This document shows, piece by piece, positions 9,208 to 17,969 of a stretch of DNA of 64,000 nucleotides. Each line of letters begins with the position of its first letter. Position 1 is the first letter of the stretch. Source of the DNA: Filobacillus milosensis (lineage in GTDB: Bacteria > Bacillota > Bacilli > Bacillales > Alkalibacillaceae); NCBI RefSeq assembly GCF_004402015.1, contig NZ_SOPW01000004.1:1-64000 (forward strand), in the 5' to 3' direction. The notes under the pieces were generated by a model. That model was not told where the DNA came from and ran no database searches. It saw only the letters and a program-made list of their open reading frames with translations. Position numbers and translations under genes: made by a program.

Positions 9208-9432
9208 CTATTGATCTCTTGCTTCATCGCTAGCTTCTTCACGCATACCTTGAATAGACTGTCTTCTTCTTTCGTTTTTAGCTTTAATTTCTTCTTGTTG
9301 TTGTGGACTGTCAGCATTCGCCATTGACTCTTCTGCTTCTTCCATATTTTTAATGGTGTTCTGAATAGTTGATTGTATCTTCTCGACGTTGTCAGAACGA
9401 TCATCCGGCTTTGATTTATTATGGTTCGGCAT
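9208..9432 (-). CDS. tlp: Small acid-soluble spore protein Tlp
   Basis: Tlp is a small spore protein with thioredoxin-like local sequence, made in the forespore. The 74-residue product beginning MPNHNKSKPDDRSDNVEKIQ matches the family: hydrophilic, rich in Asp, Asn, Gln and Glu, with the NVEKIQ..IQNTIKNMEEAEE helix pattern. The start follows AAGGAGTTGAATA; an upstream in-frame ATG at 9459 has no better site. The gene lies between yneP and the redoxin gene, the B. subtilis order. It marks the organism as a spore former. Confidence 0.9.
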   Translation of the reverse strand: MPNHNKSKPDDRSDNVEKIQSTIQNTIKNMEEAEESMANADSPQQQEEIKAKNERRRQSIQGMREEASDEARDQ

Positions 9433-9484
9433 ATTATTCAACTCCTTCACAGTTTGCATTTATTTTGTGAAGAAAGTTATATCA

Positions 9485-9634
9485 TTATGCATGCTTCTCA
9501 TTATTTTTTATGACGCCTAAGCGTTCATCCAGTTTATCATAGATTTTTTCCATTTCATCTGGGTTTTTTAATATTTTTTCTTTTTCACTCTCAATTAGAG
9601 ATTGAAATGTAACATAATCTTTTTTACGCAACAC
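9485..9634 (-). CDS. Small basic protein, FbpB-like
   Basis: A 49-residue frame starts with GTG at 9634, six bases after a strong AAAGGAG. The product is hydrophilic with the pattern F-Q-S-L-I-E-S-E-K-E-K-I-L-K-N-P-D-E-M-E, then KIYDKLDERLG. That spacing of leucines and lysines resembles the FbpB family of Fur-regulated small basic proteins, which work with the FsrA small RNA in iron sparing. The proximity to aconitase, a target of that response in B. subtilis, is suggestive. No Fur box was recognised. The assignment rests on pattern only. Confidence 0.5.
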   Translation of the reverse strand: MLRKKDYVTFQSLIESEKEKILKNPDEMEKIYDKLDERLGVIKNNEKHA

Positions 9635-9703
9635 AATCGTCTCCTTTTTAACGAACCTTTATTTATTAAAAAGTCTGACCATTATGTTGGTAAAATATAC
9701 ATA

Positions 9704-10279
9704 TTAATCTATCTGCTTCATGTAGCTTTCCATTTCTTCATATGACATCGGGCCTACCTTGCGTTGCAATTGTATAACCCCTTCAGTATTAATGAAATAA
9801 GTTGTAGGTAGAGATAATGCTTCAAAACGCATGTTTACTTCATTCGTTCGATCTAATAATATTGGAAAAGTTAATTCATAATCTTTAACAAACTTTTTCA
9901 CTTTTTCAACATTAGTTTCTGTACCTGTTGCATTTACGGCTAATACGACCACATCATCACCATATTTATCATAAAAATCTTGCATATGAGGCATTTCAGC
10001 TCTACAAGGTGGACACCACGTTGCCCAAAAATTTATAAATACTTTTTTTCCTCTAAAATCGCTTAATTTTACTTGTTCACCCTCTAGAGTTTCTAACTGG
10101 AAATCCGGGGCAACGTCTCCGACACTTATTCCTCCCGACTCCACTTCCATCCCTTCTGGTGTAATAAAGATTGCGTCATCTGTTTCGTTTTCATCACTAT
10201 TTTCAGCCAGTGTATTATAAACAATAATTGATATCAAAGTTAGTATTAAGCCCAGGGCAAGCAGCCTTTTAATTTTCAT
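9704..10279 (-). CDS. yneN: Membrane-anchored thiol-disulfide oxidoreductase, ResA/TlpA-like (YneN)
   Basis: A 191-residue redoxin with a signal-anchor at residues 1-22 (MKIKRLLALGLILTLISIIV), an acidic linker, and an extracytoplasmic thioredoxin fold with WATWCPPCRAEMP. The cis-proline loop is SLPTTYFIN. The CPPC motif fits reductants such as ResA or StoA that keep apocytochrome c or spore-envelope thiols reduced. It overlaps the upstream membrane-protein gene by ATGA, so translation of the two is coupled. It is a close paralogue of the redoxin at 24644-25234. In B. subtilis, yneN also lies between tlp and citB. Confidence 0.9.
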   Translation of the reverse strand: MKIKRLLALGLILTLISIIVYNTLAENSDENETDDAIFITPEGMEVESGGISVGDVAPDFQLETLEGEQVKLSDFRGKKVFINFWATWCPPCRAEMPHMQDFYDKYGDDVVVLAVNATGTETNVEKVKKFVKDYELTFPILLDRTNEVNMRFEALSLPTTYFINTEGVIQLQRKVGPMSYEEMESYMKQID

Positions 10280-10947
10280 TCATTATTCTCCTTTCTATTG
10301 TAAAATGCTTCTATAAAAATTGTCGTTGTCGCCATAACTAATGCAGCCAGTAGCCATATTAAATATAATTGAATTTCATCTTTTATTACTGTAAATACTA
10401 CCCATGCAATTAAAAACCATCGTAGTGTTCTGAACTGTGAATAAAAGTGATGATAACTTTTCTCCAAATATAGGACAACTACTATAGCAATATATGTCGC
10501 ACCTTCTAAAATCATTAAGAGATCTTGTACATAGATAAATTTAAAAAATTGATTTATTCCCACATACAAAATGAATGCAGATAAAAATAGTAAAGTTTGG
10601 ATTTTCCAATTAATAAAATGCTTTTTGTATTTCATAAAAATGAATCCAATTACTGTTATTAGTCCTAAAACAACCCCAATCATTCCTCCATTAAAATAGA
10701 TCACTGATAAAGGAGAACTTATTAAATCTTGGGGGTGTAACAGGAAATAACTAAGCTTCCAAACTACTATAAACGTTAACCAATACTCTATAACTAGTTC
10801 AAATGCAGTATTACCTTTCAATAAACTTAACTTTTTAACAAGAACATAACCATTTAAAGAAGTAATTAAAATAGCTATTATACTTAAAAGATGTGGTATA
10901 TACAAATTAAGTGGTCCAATTCTTATAACATCCAACAATTTAATCAC
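10276..10947 (-). CDS. Polytopic membrane protein coupled to redoxin YneN
   Basis: A 223-residue protein with six or seven predicted membrane spans and no enzyme motif I can name. The stretch FIVVWKLSYFLLHPQDLISS followed by PLSVIYFNGG recalls the start of prolipoprotein diacylglyceryl transferase-like membrane proteins, but the catalytic Lgt signature is not evident. It overlaps yneN by 4 nt, so a shared role in envelope thiol chemistry is likely. The protein at 26006-26638, also next to a redoxin, has a loosely similar W-x-x-K...P-x-x-I layout. Function unknown. Confidence 0.65.
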   Translation of the reverse strand: MIKLLDVIRIGPLNLYIPHLLSIIAILITSLNGYVLVKKLSLLKGNTAFELVIEYWLTFIVVWKLSYFLLHPQDLISSPLSVIYFNGGMIGVVLGLITVIGFIFMKYKKHFINWKIQTLLFLSAFILYVGINQFFKFIYVQDLLMILEGATYIAIVVVLYLEKSYHHFYSQFRTLRWFLIAWVVFTVIKDEIQLYLIWLLAALVMATTTIFIEAFYNRKENNE

Positions 10948-11097
10948 CTAACTTCCTCTTCAATTATCTTATCAAATTATCATGCATTCACCTATTTGTA
11001 GATACTAAAAATTAGTGAAAACTTTGTTAACCTTTTGGAATAATCCTCCATATTACAGCCAAACTATGAATTAGAATTTTAATAGGAGGTAACAAAT

Positions 11098-13215
11098 ATG
11101 GAGAAAAAACCTCATGAAGAACCAACAAAGAAACAAAAACAACTTGATGACTTTAAAATTGATCATGATGGCAAAGATTTAACAACTGACCAAGGTACTA
11201 AAGTATCTAACACCTCTGAATCCTTAAAAGCTGGTGAACGTGGTCCGACTATTATGGAAGACTTTCACTTCCGCGAAAAAATGACTCATTTTGACCATGA
11301 ACGAATCCCTGAACGTGTCGTTCATGCTCGTGGGTTTGGAGCACATGGATACTTTCAAGTTTATGAACCTTTAACAGATTTAACTAAAGCAAAATTCTTA
11401 CAGGATCCGAACATTAAAACACCTGTATTCGTGAGGTTCTCAACAGTTGTTGGTTCTCGTGGGTCAGCAGATACGGTGCGTGATGTACGAGGGTTTGCAA
11501 CGAAATTCTATACAGAAGACGGTAACTTTGATTTAGTTGGCAACAATATGCCCATATTCTTTATGCAGGATGCTATCAAATTTCCTGATTTTGTCCACTC
11601 GATTAAACCAGAACCAAATAACGAAATACCTCAGGCTTCTGCAGCTCACGATACTTTATGGGATTGGGTTGTTAATAATCAAGAGTCAGCACATATGATG
11701 ATGTGGCTTTTATCAGATCGAGGTATACCGAGAAGCTTTAGGATGATGGAAGGTTTTGGCGTTCATACCTTTAGGTTAGTCAATGCACAAGGTAAAGCGA
11801 GGTTTGTCAAATTCCATTGGAAACCAAAACTAGGCGTCCATTCTCTTACATGGGATGAAGCTCAAAAAATTGCAGGTAAAGATCCTGACTTTAATCGACG
11901 TGATTTATGGGATGCAATTAATAAAGGGGAATATCCAGAATTTGAATTAGGGTTACAAATTATAGAAGAAGAACAAGAGTTTGATTTTGACTTTGATATC
12001 TTGGATGCAACAAAGATTTGGCCTGAGGAACAAGTACCTGTAAAAATTGTAGGTAAGATGACACTGAATAAAAATCAAGATAATTTCTTTGCTGAAACTG
12101 AACAAGCAGCATTTCACTTAGGAAATGTTGTACCTGGAATTGACTTTACCAATGATCCATTACTTCAAGGACGCTTATTCTCTTACTTAGATACTCAATT
12201 ATTGCGTCTTGGTGGTCCAAATTTTCACGAGATACCAATTAACCGACCAGTGGTTCAATACTATAATAATCAAAGAGATGGCTTTCATCGCATGACAATT
12301 GATAGAGGAAAAGTCGCATATTTTCCTAACTCCATACGGAACAATTACCCTATGCCAGTTCAAGGTAAAGACGGAGGATACGAGCATTACCAAGAGAAAG
12401 TTGAAGGCCGAAAAGTTCGGACTAGAAGTGAGAGCTTTAACGATCACTTCAGTCAAGCGACGTTATTTTGGAATAGTATGTCTCCTGCTGAGAAGAAACA
12501 TATTATTAAAGCTTTTCACTTTGAGGTTGGAAGTGTAATGGACAAAAAGATTAGTCAGAAAGTTGTAGATATGTTCAGTCAGGTTGATACTAATTTAGCG
12601 AGAGAGATTGCTAAAGGTATAGGTGTTTCTGCACCAGCTACCAAAAATAAAACAAAAATAACTGATACATCCCCTGCACTCAGCCAAGAAAATACAGTTA
12701 AAACTGCTCGAACACGTAAGGTAGCGGTAATACTTGATGAAGGTTTTAATTATAATGAATTAAAACAAGTTAAGATCGCCTTCCAACAACAAGGTTTACA
12801 TTGTGAAGTGATTAGTAAAACTCTTAGTCCTGTTAACAGTGCTGCAGGCGATCAAGTAGATCCAGATAAGAGTTTTGCTAACAGTCATTCTGTTATGTAT
12901 GATGCACTGTACATTCCGGGTGGTCAGCATATACAGAATTTAACCTCATATAAAGAAACTAAAGACTTCGTTAATGATACTTATGCGCATGCTAAACCAA
13001 TTGGAGCAACCAATGAAGCACTAGATTTACTTTCTAGTACTTTAGTAAACAATATTGCTTATACCAATGACCATCAAGGAGAAGTATATTCTAATCTTGG
13101 TGTCGTTACCATTAAAGATGCTACTGAATTAAAGGAGTTTAACCAAGCTTTTATAAATGCCATCTCCCAACATCGTCATTGGATGAGAGAAAATCATGAT
13201 CGAAAACAAGCTTAA
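11098..13215 (+). CDS. katE: Large-subunit (clade 2) haem catalase, KatE/HPII type
   Basis: This 705-residue catalase converts hydrogen peroxide to water and oxygen. The catalytic His is in PERVVHARGFGAHGYF (about residue 76), the catalytic Asn in DLVGNNMPIFFMQDAIKFPD, and the haem-ligand Tyr in GRLFSYLDTQLLRLGGPNF. Residues from about 560 form the DJ-1/GATase-like C-terminal domain seen only in large-subunit catalases (KVAVILDEGFN, DALYIPGGQHIQNL). The start has a strong TAGGAGGTAACAAAT. It is not part of the B. subtilis yneN-citB neighbourhood, so its placement here is lineage-specific. I found no convincing PerR or sigma-B site upstream. Confidence 0.96.
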   Translation: MEKKPHEEPTKKQKQLDDFKIDHDGKDLTTDQGTKVSNTSESLKAGERGPTIMEDFHFREKMTHFDHERIPERVVHARGFGAHGYFQVYEPLTDLTKAKFLQDPNIKTPVFVRFSTVVGSRGSADTVRDVRGFATKFYTEDGNFDLVGNNMPIFFMQDAIKFPDFVHSIKPEPNNEIPQASAAHDTLWDWVVNNQESAHMMMWLLSDRGIPRSFRMMEGFGVHTFRLVNAQGKARFVKFHWKPKLGVHSLTWDEAQKIAGKDPDFNRRDLWDAINKGEYPEFELGLQIIEEEQEFDFDFDILDATKIWPEEQVPVKIVGKMTLNKNQDNFFAETEQAAFHLGNVVPGIDFTNDPLLQGRLFSYLDTQLLRLGGPNFHEIPINRPVVQYYNNQRDGFHRMTIDRGKVAYFPNSIRNNYPMPVQGKDGGYEHYQEKVEGRKVRTRSESFNDHFSQATLFWNSMSPAEKKHIIKAFHFEVGSVMDKKISQKVVDMFSQVDTNLAREIAKGIGVSAPATKNKTKITDTSPALSQENTVKTARTRKVAVILDEGFNYNELKQVKIAFQQQGLHCEVISKTLSPVNSAAGDQVDPDKSFANSHSVMYDALYIPGGQHIQNLTSYKETKDFVNDTYAHAKPIGATNEALDLLSSTLVNNIAYTNDHQGEVYSNLGVVTIKDATELKEFNQAFINAISQHRHWMRENHDRKQA

Positions 13216-13217
13216 TC

Positions 13218-13257
13218 TAAAAAAGCACATCGCAAAATTGCGATGTGCTTTTTTTAT
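13218..13257. terminator. Bidirectional terminator between katE and acnA
   Basis: AAAAAAGCACATCGC pairs with GCGATGTGCTTTTTT around a 6-nt loop. A and T runs on both sides let it end both convergent transcripts. Confidence 0.88.
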
Positions 13258-13260
13258 AAA

Positions 13261-15969
13261 TTATGCATTTTGTAATTTGTTACGAAGTACCATTTGAAGG
13301 ATACCACCGTGACGGTAGTAGTCTACTTCAACATCACTATCGAAACGAGCAATTACTTCAAATTCTTTTTGATTACCATCCTCATCAGTTGCAGTAACTT
13401 TAACTAAATCATGAGGTTTAACACTTTCTGTTACTTCAACATCGAATGTTTCTTTACCTGTTAAACCAAGTGATTCAATGCTGTCACCATCTTGGAACTG
13501 AAGTGGTAGTAAACCAATCATCACAAGGTTAGAACGGTGGATACGCTCAAAACTTTCAGCAATTACTGTCTTAATACCTAATAAGTCAGTACCTTTTGCT
13601 GCCCAGTCACGAGAGCTTCCCATACCGTAATCTTTACCAGCGATCACACATAAATCAGTATTTACTTCTTTATATTTCATCGCAGCATCGTAAATAGGCA
13701 TTACATCACCAGTAGGCCAGTATGTTGTAAAGCCACCTTCTTTGCCTCCTGCGATTTCGTTACGGATACGAATGTTACCGAATGTACCACGCATCATCAC
13801 TTCATGGTTACCACGACGAGAACCATAAGAGTTGAAATTACGAGGAGATACATCTTTATCCATTAGATATCTACCTGCTGGCATATCTTTTGGAATAGCA
13901 CCCGCTGGTGAAATGTGGTCTGTTGTTACAGAGTCACCAAACTTACCAATGACACGCATGTTTTTAAGAGGTTCAACCTCTTTTGGATCTTTAGACATCT
14001 CCTCAAAGAATGGTGGATTTTGAATATAAGTTGAATCATCATTCCACTCATAAAGAGGTTCGTCAGTTGTTTGGATTTCATTCCATTTTTCGTTCGAGTT
14101 GAATACTTCTTCATACTCTTTACGGAAGATTTCAGGTGTTACGACCTTTTTGATTTCCGCTTTAATTTCATCAGATGATGGCCAGATATCTTTAAAGAAT
14201 ACATCGTTACCATCTTTATCTTGACCTAACGGTTCGTTTAATATATCAACATCAACTGTTCCAGCAAGTGCATAAGCTACTACTAATGGTGGTGAAGCTA
14301 AGTAGTTTGCACGCACTAATGGATGAATACGACCTTCGAAGTTACGGTTACCAGAAAGTACTGAAGAAACAGTTAAGTCTGACTCTGCAATAGCTTCTTC
14401 AATCTCTGGAAGTAACGGTCCTGAGTTACCGATACAAGTTGTACAACCATAACCTACAAGGTTAAACCCTAACTGGTTAAGGTATTCCATTAAACCTGAG
14501 TTTTCTAGGTAGTTTGTAACTACTTTCGAACCAGGAGCTAATGAAGTTTTCACATATGGAGGTACATTTAGACCTTTTTCTACTGCGTTTTTAGCTAGTA
14601 GACCTGCACCTAACATAACGTGTGGGTTTGATGTATTCGTACAAGATGTGATTGCAGCAATTGCAACCGCACCTGTCTTCATTGTTGTTTCAGTACCGTC
14701 ATTAAACTTAACAACAGTTTCTTTATCTTTTTCTTGATCAGTTAAACCGAAACCTTGGTTACCTGCAGGCGCAGTTAAAGCTTCGTTAAATGACTTTTTC
14801 ATTTCTGATAATGGAATTAAATCTTGTGGACGCTTAGGACCAGAAAGGTTTGGTTCCAATTCAGAAAGGTCAATAACAACAAGATCCGTAAAATCAGGAT
14901 CTTCTTGATCAGGTGTATAGAATAAGTCGTTCTTTTGAAGGTATTCTTTAACTAATTGAATTTGCTCATCAGAACGTCCTGTTAAACGCATATAGTTAAG
15001 TGATTCTTCATCAACTGGGAAGAAACCACAAGTGGCACCATATTCAGGAGCCATGTTTGAGATTGTTGCACGGTCAGCAAGTGGCATTTCAGTTAAACCA
15101 GGACCGAAGAATTCAACAAACTTACCAACAACTTTCTTCTCACGTAGCTTTTGAGTAACTTTTAAAGCTAAGTCAGTTGCTGTTGTTCCCTCAGGGAAGC
15201 TTCCAACTAATTTAACACCAATTACTTCCGGTGCAGGGAAATAAGATGGTTGACCGAGCATACCTGCTTCAGCTTCAATACCACCAACACCCCAACCTAA
15301 TACACCAAGACCGTTGATCATTGTTGTGTGTGAGTCTGTACCCACTAGAGTATCAGGAAACGCGTCATAAGTTCCGTCTTCTTGCTCTAACTCGTGTACT
15401 ACATTAGCAATGTACTCTAAGTTTACCTGGTGAACGATACCTGTTGCAGGTGGTACTGCACGATAATTATCAAACGCTTTTTGAGCCCAATGTAAGAACT
15501 CATAACGTTCCATGTTACGTTCAAATTCAATTTCCATATTTGCTTTTAGAGCATTGGGAGTACCATATTGATCAACTTGGACAGAGTGGTCAATTACAAG
15601 ATCAACTGGTACTTCAGGATTGATTTGGTCAGGACTTCCACCCATATCAACCATTGCTTTACGTAAAGATGCTAAGTCAACAACTGCAGGCACACCCGTA
15701 AAGTCTTGTAAGATTACACGTGAAGGTTTAAAAGGTACATCTACTGAGTCACCTTTACCCCATTTTGCTAGTTTTTCAATGTGTTCGTCTTTAATAACAT
15801 GACCATCATGCTGTCTTAAGACAGATTCTAATAAAACACGAATAGAAAAAGGTAGACGTGAAACATTTCCTAACCCTTGTTCTTCTAGTGCTTTAAGATG
15901 GTAGTAATTATACGTTTTGCCATTCAATTCAAATTGCTTTTTCGCATTAAAGGCACTATTTGTTGTCAT
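13261..15969 (-). CDS. acnA: Aconitate hydratase A (CitB)
   Basis: Aconitase interconverts citrate and isocitrate in the TCA cycle and, when its cluster is lost, can bind iron-responsive mRNA in Bacilli. The 902-residue length is standard. The [4Fe-4S] ligands are in [17 protein letters not shown] and [14 protein letters not shown], and the swivel-domain substrate motif is [11 protein letters not shown] chose the ATG at 15969, after AAGGGGGTAATAAAC, giving [20 protein letters not shown]. The frame is open for 78 more bases upstream but without a ribosome-binding site. The upstream region should hold CcpC/CodY control sites; I did not identify them with confidence. Confidence 0.97.
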   Translation of the reverse strand: MTTNSAFNAKKQFELNGKTYNYYHLKALEEQGLGNVSRLPFSIRVLLESVLRQHDGHVIKDEHIEKLAKWGKGDSVDVPFKPSRVILQDFTGVPAVVDLASLRKAMVDMGGSPDQINPEVPVDLVIDHSVQVDQYGTPNALKANMEIEFERNMERYEFLHWAQKAFDNYRAVPPATGIVHQVNLEYIANVVHELEQEDGTYDAFPDTLVGTDSHTTMINGLGVLGWGVGGIEAEAGMLGQPSYFPAPEVIGVKLVGSFPEGTTATDLALKVTQKLREKKVVGKFVEFFGPGLTEMPLADRATISNMAPEYGATCGFFPVDEESLNYMRLTGRSDEQIQLVKEYLQKNDLFYTPDQEDPDFTDLVVIDLSELEPNLSGPKRPQDLIPLSEMKKSFNEALTAPAGNQGFGLTDQEKDKETVVKFNDGTETTMKTGAVAIAAITSCTNTSNPHVMLGAGLLAKNAVEKGLNVPPYVKTSLAPGSKVVTNYLENSGLMEYLNQLGFNLVGYGCTTCIGNSGPLLPEIEEAIAESDLTVSSVLSGNRNFEGRIHPLVRANYLASPPLVVAYALAGTVDVDILNEPLGQDKDGNDVFFKDIWPSSDEIKAEIKKVVTPEIFRKEYEEVFNSNEKWNEIQTTDEPLYEWNDDSTYIQNPPFFEEMSKDPKEVEPLKNMRVIGKFGDSVTTDHISPAGAIPKDMPAGRYLMDKDVSPRNFNSYGSRRGNHEVMMRGTFGNIRIRNEIAGGKEGGFTTYWPTGDVMPIYDAAMKYKEVNTDLCVIAGKDYGMGSSRDWAAKGTDLLGIKTVIAESFERIHRSNLVMIGLLPLQFQDGDSIESLGLTGKETFDVEVTESVKPHDLVKVTATDEDGNQKEFEVIARFDSDVEVDYYRHGGILQMVLRNKLQNA

Positions 15970-16131
15970 GTTTATTACCCCCTTAATGAAGATATGTAGT
16001 TTAATAGATGATTTCGATACTGGATAAGAAATCACTCTTTTACGCACTTCTACATTTTATATGAAAATTTTCAAGAAGTAAAATGTTTAAATTAATTTTT
16101 TTGCTGCAAAAACTTATGAAAACGCTATCTT

Positions 16132-17538
16132 TTATAAAGAGTCATCTAATACCACCAATTGTTTAATTAATATATCTTCCTCTTCATGACTGATCGTCCT
16201 AAAATCAAAGATTATTTGATTGTTTTCCACCCTGGCAATAACAGGCATTTCCATACCCCTAAGCTTATACATTAAATGGTTTATTGTAACCTTCTCCACT
16301 TTCAATACTAGTCCATAAGAAGGTAATACAACCTCAGGCAAGGTTCCCCCACCTACTTTTGATTCTAAGTCGACACCAGCAAATTTAACATTATTAAAAA
16401 TTTCATTTGTACGTTTAAGGAAATTTAATACCCGATCCTTTAATTCTTCTTTACTAATAGTAACATCACGAACAGTCGGAATTTCTAAAGATTTGTATTC
16501 TGCCCTTAGTAGTAATCTTAACGTTTCCTCCAACGCTGCGTAAGATAATTTATCTACCCTTAATACGCGTGCTAACTGATGCTTTTTTAATTGATTAATA
16601 TATTGTTTTTTACCTGCAATTACACCAACTTGAGGGCCACCTAATAATTTATCACCGCTAAATGACACCAAATCAACACCAGATTCTATCACTTGTTTAA
16701 CTAAAGGCTCTTGACCAATTCCATGTTGAGTCAAATCATATACCATACCACTACCTAAATCCTCATAACAAATTAGGTTGTGTTGTTTAGCTAAATGAGA
16801 TAGTTCTTCACGCTCTACGCTTTCGGTAAAGCCTATCATATGAAAATTACTTGTGTGTACTTTCATAATCATATTTGTATTGTCATTTATTACTTGTTTA
16901 TAATCGTTTAAATGCGTTTTATTAGTTGTTCCTACTTCTTTTAGTATTGTTCCACTCTCTTCCATAATAGAAGAAACCCTGAAACTTCCTCCTATCTCAA
17001 CTAACTCTCCCCTTGAAACGATGGCTTCTTTTCCTTTGGCAAATGCAGATAAAATCATATATACACTAGCTGCATTGTTATTTACAACCATAGCTGCTTC
17101 TGCACCTGTAAGTTCTTTTAAGTATTCTTCGACAATTGAATGCCTTGAACCACGCTCACCTTTTGTTTCATCAAATTCTAAAGTAGAATAATGTCTACCC
17201 ACTTCGACCATATGCATTAATGCAGACTCTGCAATCCGAGCCCGTCCTAAGTTCGTATGTAACACAGTTCCTGTCGCATTAATAACCGGTTTTAGTTTGA
17301 AAGAGTAATATTCGTGAATCCACACTATAGTTTGTTCAATAATGTGCTGAATTGCCTCTTCCCTAGAATTTAATTGAATTTCTTCTTTTAAAATTAAAGT
17401 ACGTAAAGACTCAGTTACCTTTTGTACGCCTCTCTTTAAAGAAGCATCAGAAAGATGATAGTCATCTTTAATTTCTAATAATTTGTCTTGTTGTAAAAGT
17501 TCATGAATTGGAGGTATTACACGCAAAGAATGTGTCAT
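16132..17538 (-). CDS. selA: L-seryl-tRNA(Sec) selenium transferase SelA
   Basis: SelA is the PLP enzyme that turns Ser-tRNA(Sec) into Sec-tRNA(Sec) using selenophosphate. The 468-residue length is typical. The PLP-binding lysine lies in VSFSGDKLLGGPQVGVIAGK (around residue 295). Other family patterns are PVINATGTVLHTNLGRA, ETKGERGSRHS, AAMVVNNNAASVYMIL and YEDLGSGMV. It lies downstream of the small selenoprotein gene at 17617-17865 on the same strand, 78 bp away, and may share its promoter with partial readthrough of a weak hairpin. Together with selD, selB and the tRNA gene within 6 kb it completes the bacterial selenocysteine pathway. Confidence 0.97.
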   Translation of the reverse strand: MTHSLRVIPPIHELLQQDKLLEIKDDYHLSDASLKRGVQKVTESLRTLILKEEIQLNSREEAIQHIIEQTIVWIHEYYSFKLKPVINATGTVLHTNLGRARIAESALMHMVEVGRHYSTLEFDETKGERGSRHSIVEEYLKELTGAEAAMVVNNNAASVYMILSAFAKGKEAIVSRGELVEIGGSFRVSSIMEESGTILKEVGTTNKTHLNDYKQVINDNTNMIMKVHTSNFHMIGFTESVEREELSHLAKQHNLICYEDLGSGMVYDLTQHGIGQEPLVKQVIESGVDLVSFSGDKLLGGPQVGVIAGKKQYINQLKKHQLARVLRVDKLSYAALEETLRLLLRAEYKSLEIPTVRDVTISKEELKDRVLNFLKRTNEIFNNVKFAGVDLESKVGGGTLPEVVLPSYGLVLKVEKVTINHLMYKLRGMEMPVIARVENNQIIFDFRTISHEEEDILIKQLVVLDDSL

Positions 17539-17604
17539 AATTTACAGTCCTCTTTTACTTAATATTTAAAATTTCAGCCTCAGTGAAATGGCTTTTTAAA
17601 GCAA

Positions 17605-17630
17605 AGAGCACGCGAATTAACGCATGCTCT
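17605..17630 (-). terminator. Hairpin spanning the end of the SelW-like gene
   Basis: A 10-bp stem (AGAGCATGCG with CGCGTGCTCT, one wobble on the RNA) around a 6-nt loop contains the stop codon of the SelW-like gene. The T run after it on the minus strand is poor, so it may be a leaky terminator or mRNA-stabilising hairpin between this gene and selA. Confidence 0.5.
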
Positions 17631-17865
17631 GACTTGAATTGATCTGCTTAATAATTTCATCAATTTCTGGGAATACACCTGTATCTAACTTAGAATAGAT
17701 TTTTTCACCATTTACTATTACTTCAAATGCACCACCTGATGATGGTGTTAGTTCCATGTTAGTAATTTGATGACGATATTCAGTAAATAACTCTTCTGCG
17801 AGACTCGCAGCTTTTGGTGCATAGTTTCACATCATGCAAAATTCGATCGAAACTTTATAACTCAT
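17617..17865 (-). CDS. SelW/Rdx-type selenoprotein with in-frame UGA (Sec13)
   Basis: An 82-residue frame appears only if the UGA at 17829-17827 is read as selenocysteine. The start ATG has GGAGG seven bases upstream. The product begins MSYKVSIEFCMMUNYAPKAA, so the UGA falls in a C-x-x-U redox motif, at the position used by the thioredoxin-like SelW/SelT/SelH family. The rest fits the family: an ELTPSSGGAFEVIVNGEKIY segment with the conserved GG-x-F-E-V and then SKLDTGVFPEIDEI. The family is thought to act in thiol redox reactions. It is divergent from selD and lies upstream of selA. A conventional caller finds no frame here because of the UGA. Confidence 0.9.
17796..17829 (-). promoter_or_regulatory. 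Candidate SECIS of the SelW-like gene
   Basis: Counting from the UGA on the minus strand, 22 nt separate it from the apical loop of a hairpin with a perfect 6-bp stem CTGCGA/TCGCAG and loop GTC. Known bacterial SECIS elements have the apical loop 16-37 nt after the UGA and a G among the first two loop bases. Both hold. Confidence 0.75.
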
Positions 17866-17894
17866 AGTAAACCTCCTATTTTTCTCTCTACAAC

Positions 17895-17950
17895 TAGATT
17901 ATAAAAAAGATTGATTTTTTTCAACTTTTAAAGATTTTTAGTATAATGTC
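17895..17950. promoter_or_regulatory. Overlapping divergent promoters of the SelW-like gene and selD
   Basis: A TATAAT at 17942-17947 faces selD, and a TATAAT at 17903-17898 (minus strand) faces the SelW-like gene. Both would use the same hexamer at 17919-17924 as a -35: TTTCAA with 17-bp spacing for selD, and its complement TTGAAA with 15-bp spacing for the other gene. A shared -35 would make the two transcripts compete or be co-controlled. The -10 boxes are good, the -35 weak. Confidence 0.5.
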
Positions 17951-17969
17951 ATCATTGGAGGTGAGAACC

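Noticed and set aside
10948-11097. PerR or sigma-B site upstream of katE
   Set aside because: I compared the gap with the consensus sequences I know for both and found no acceptable match.
15970-16047. 26-residue N-terminal extension of aconitase
   Set aside because: No ribosome-binding site, and the sequence does not fit the family. The ATG at 15969 has AAGGGGG at good spacing.
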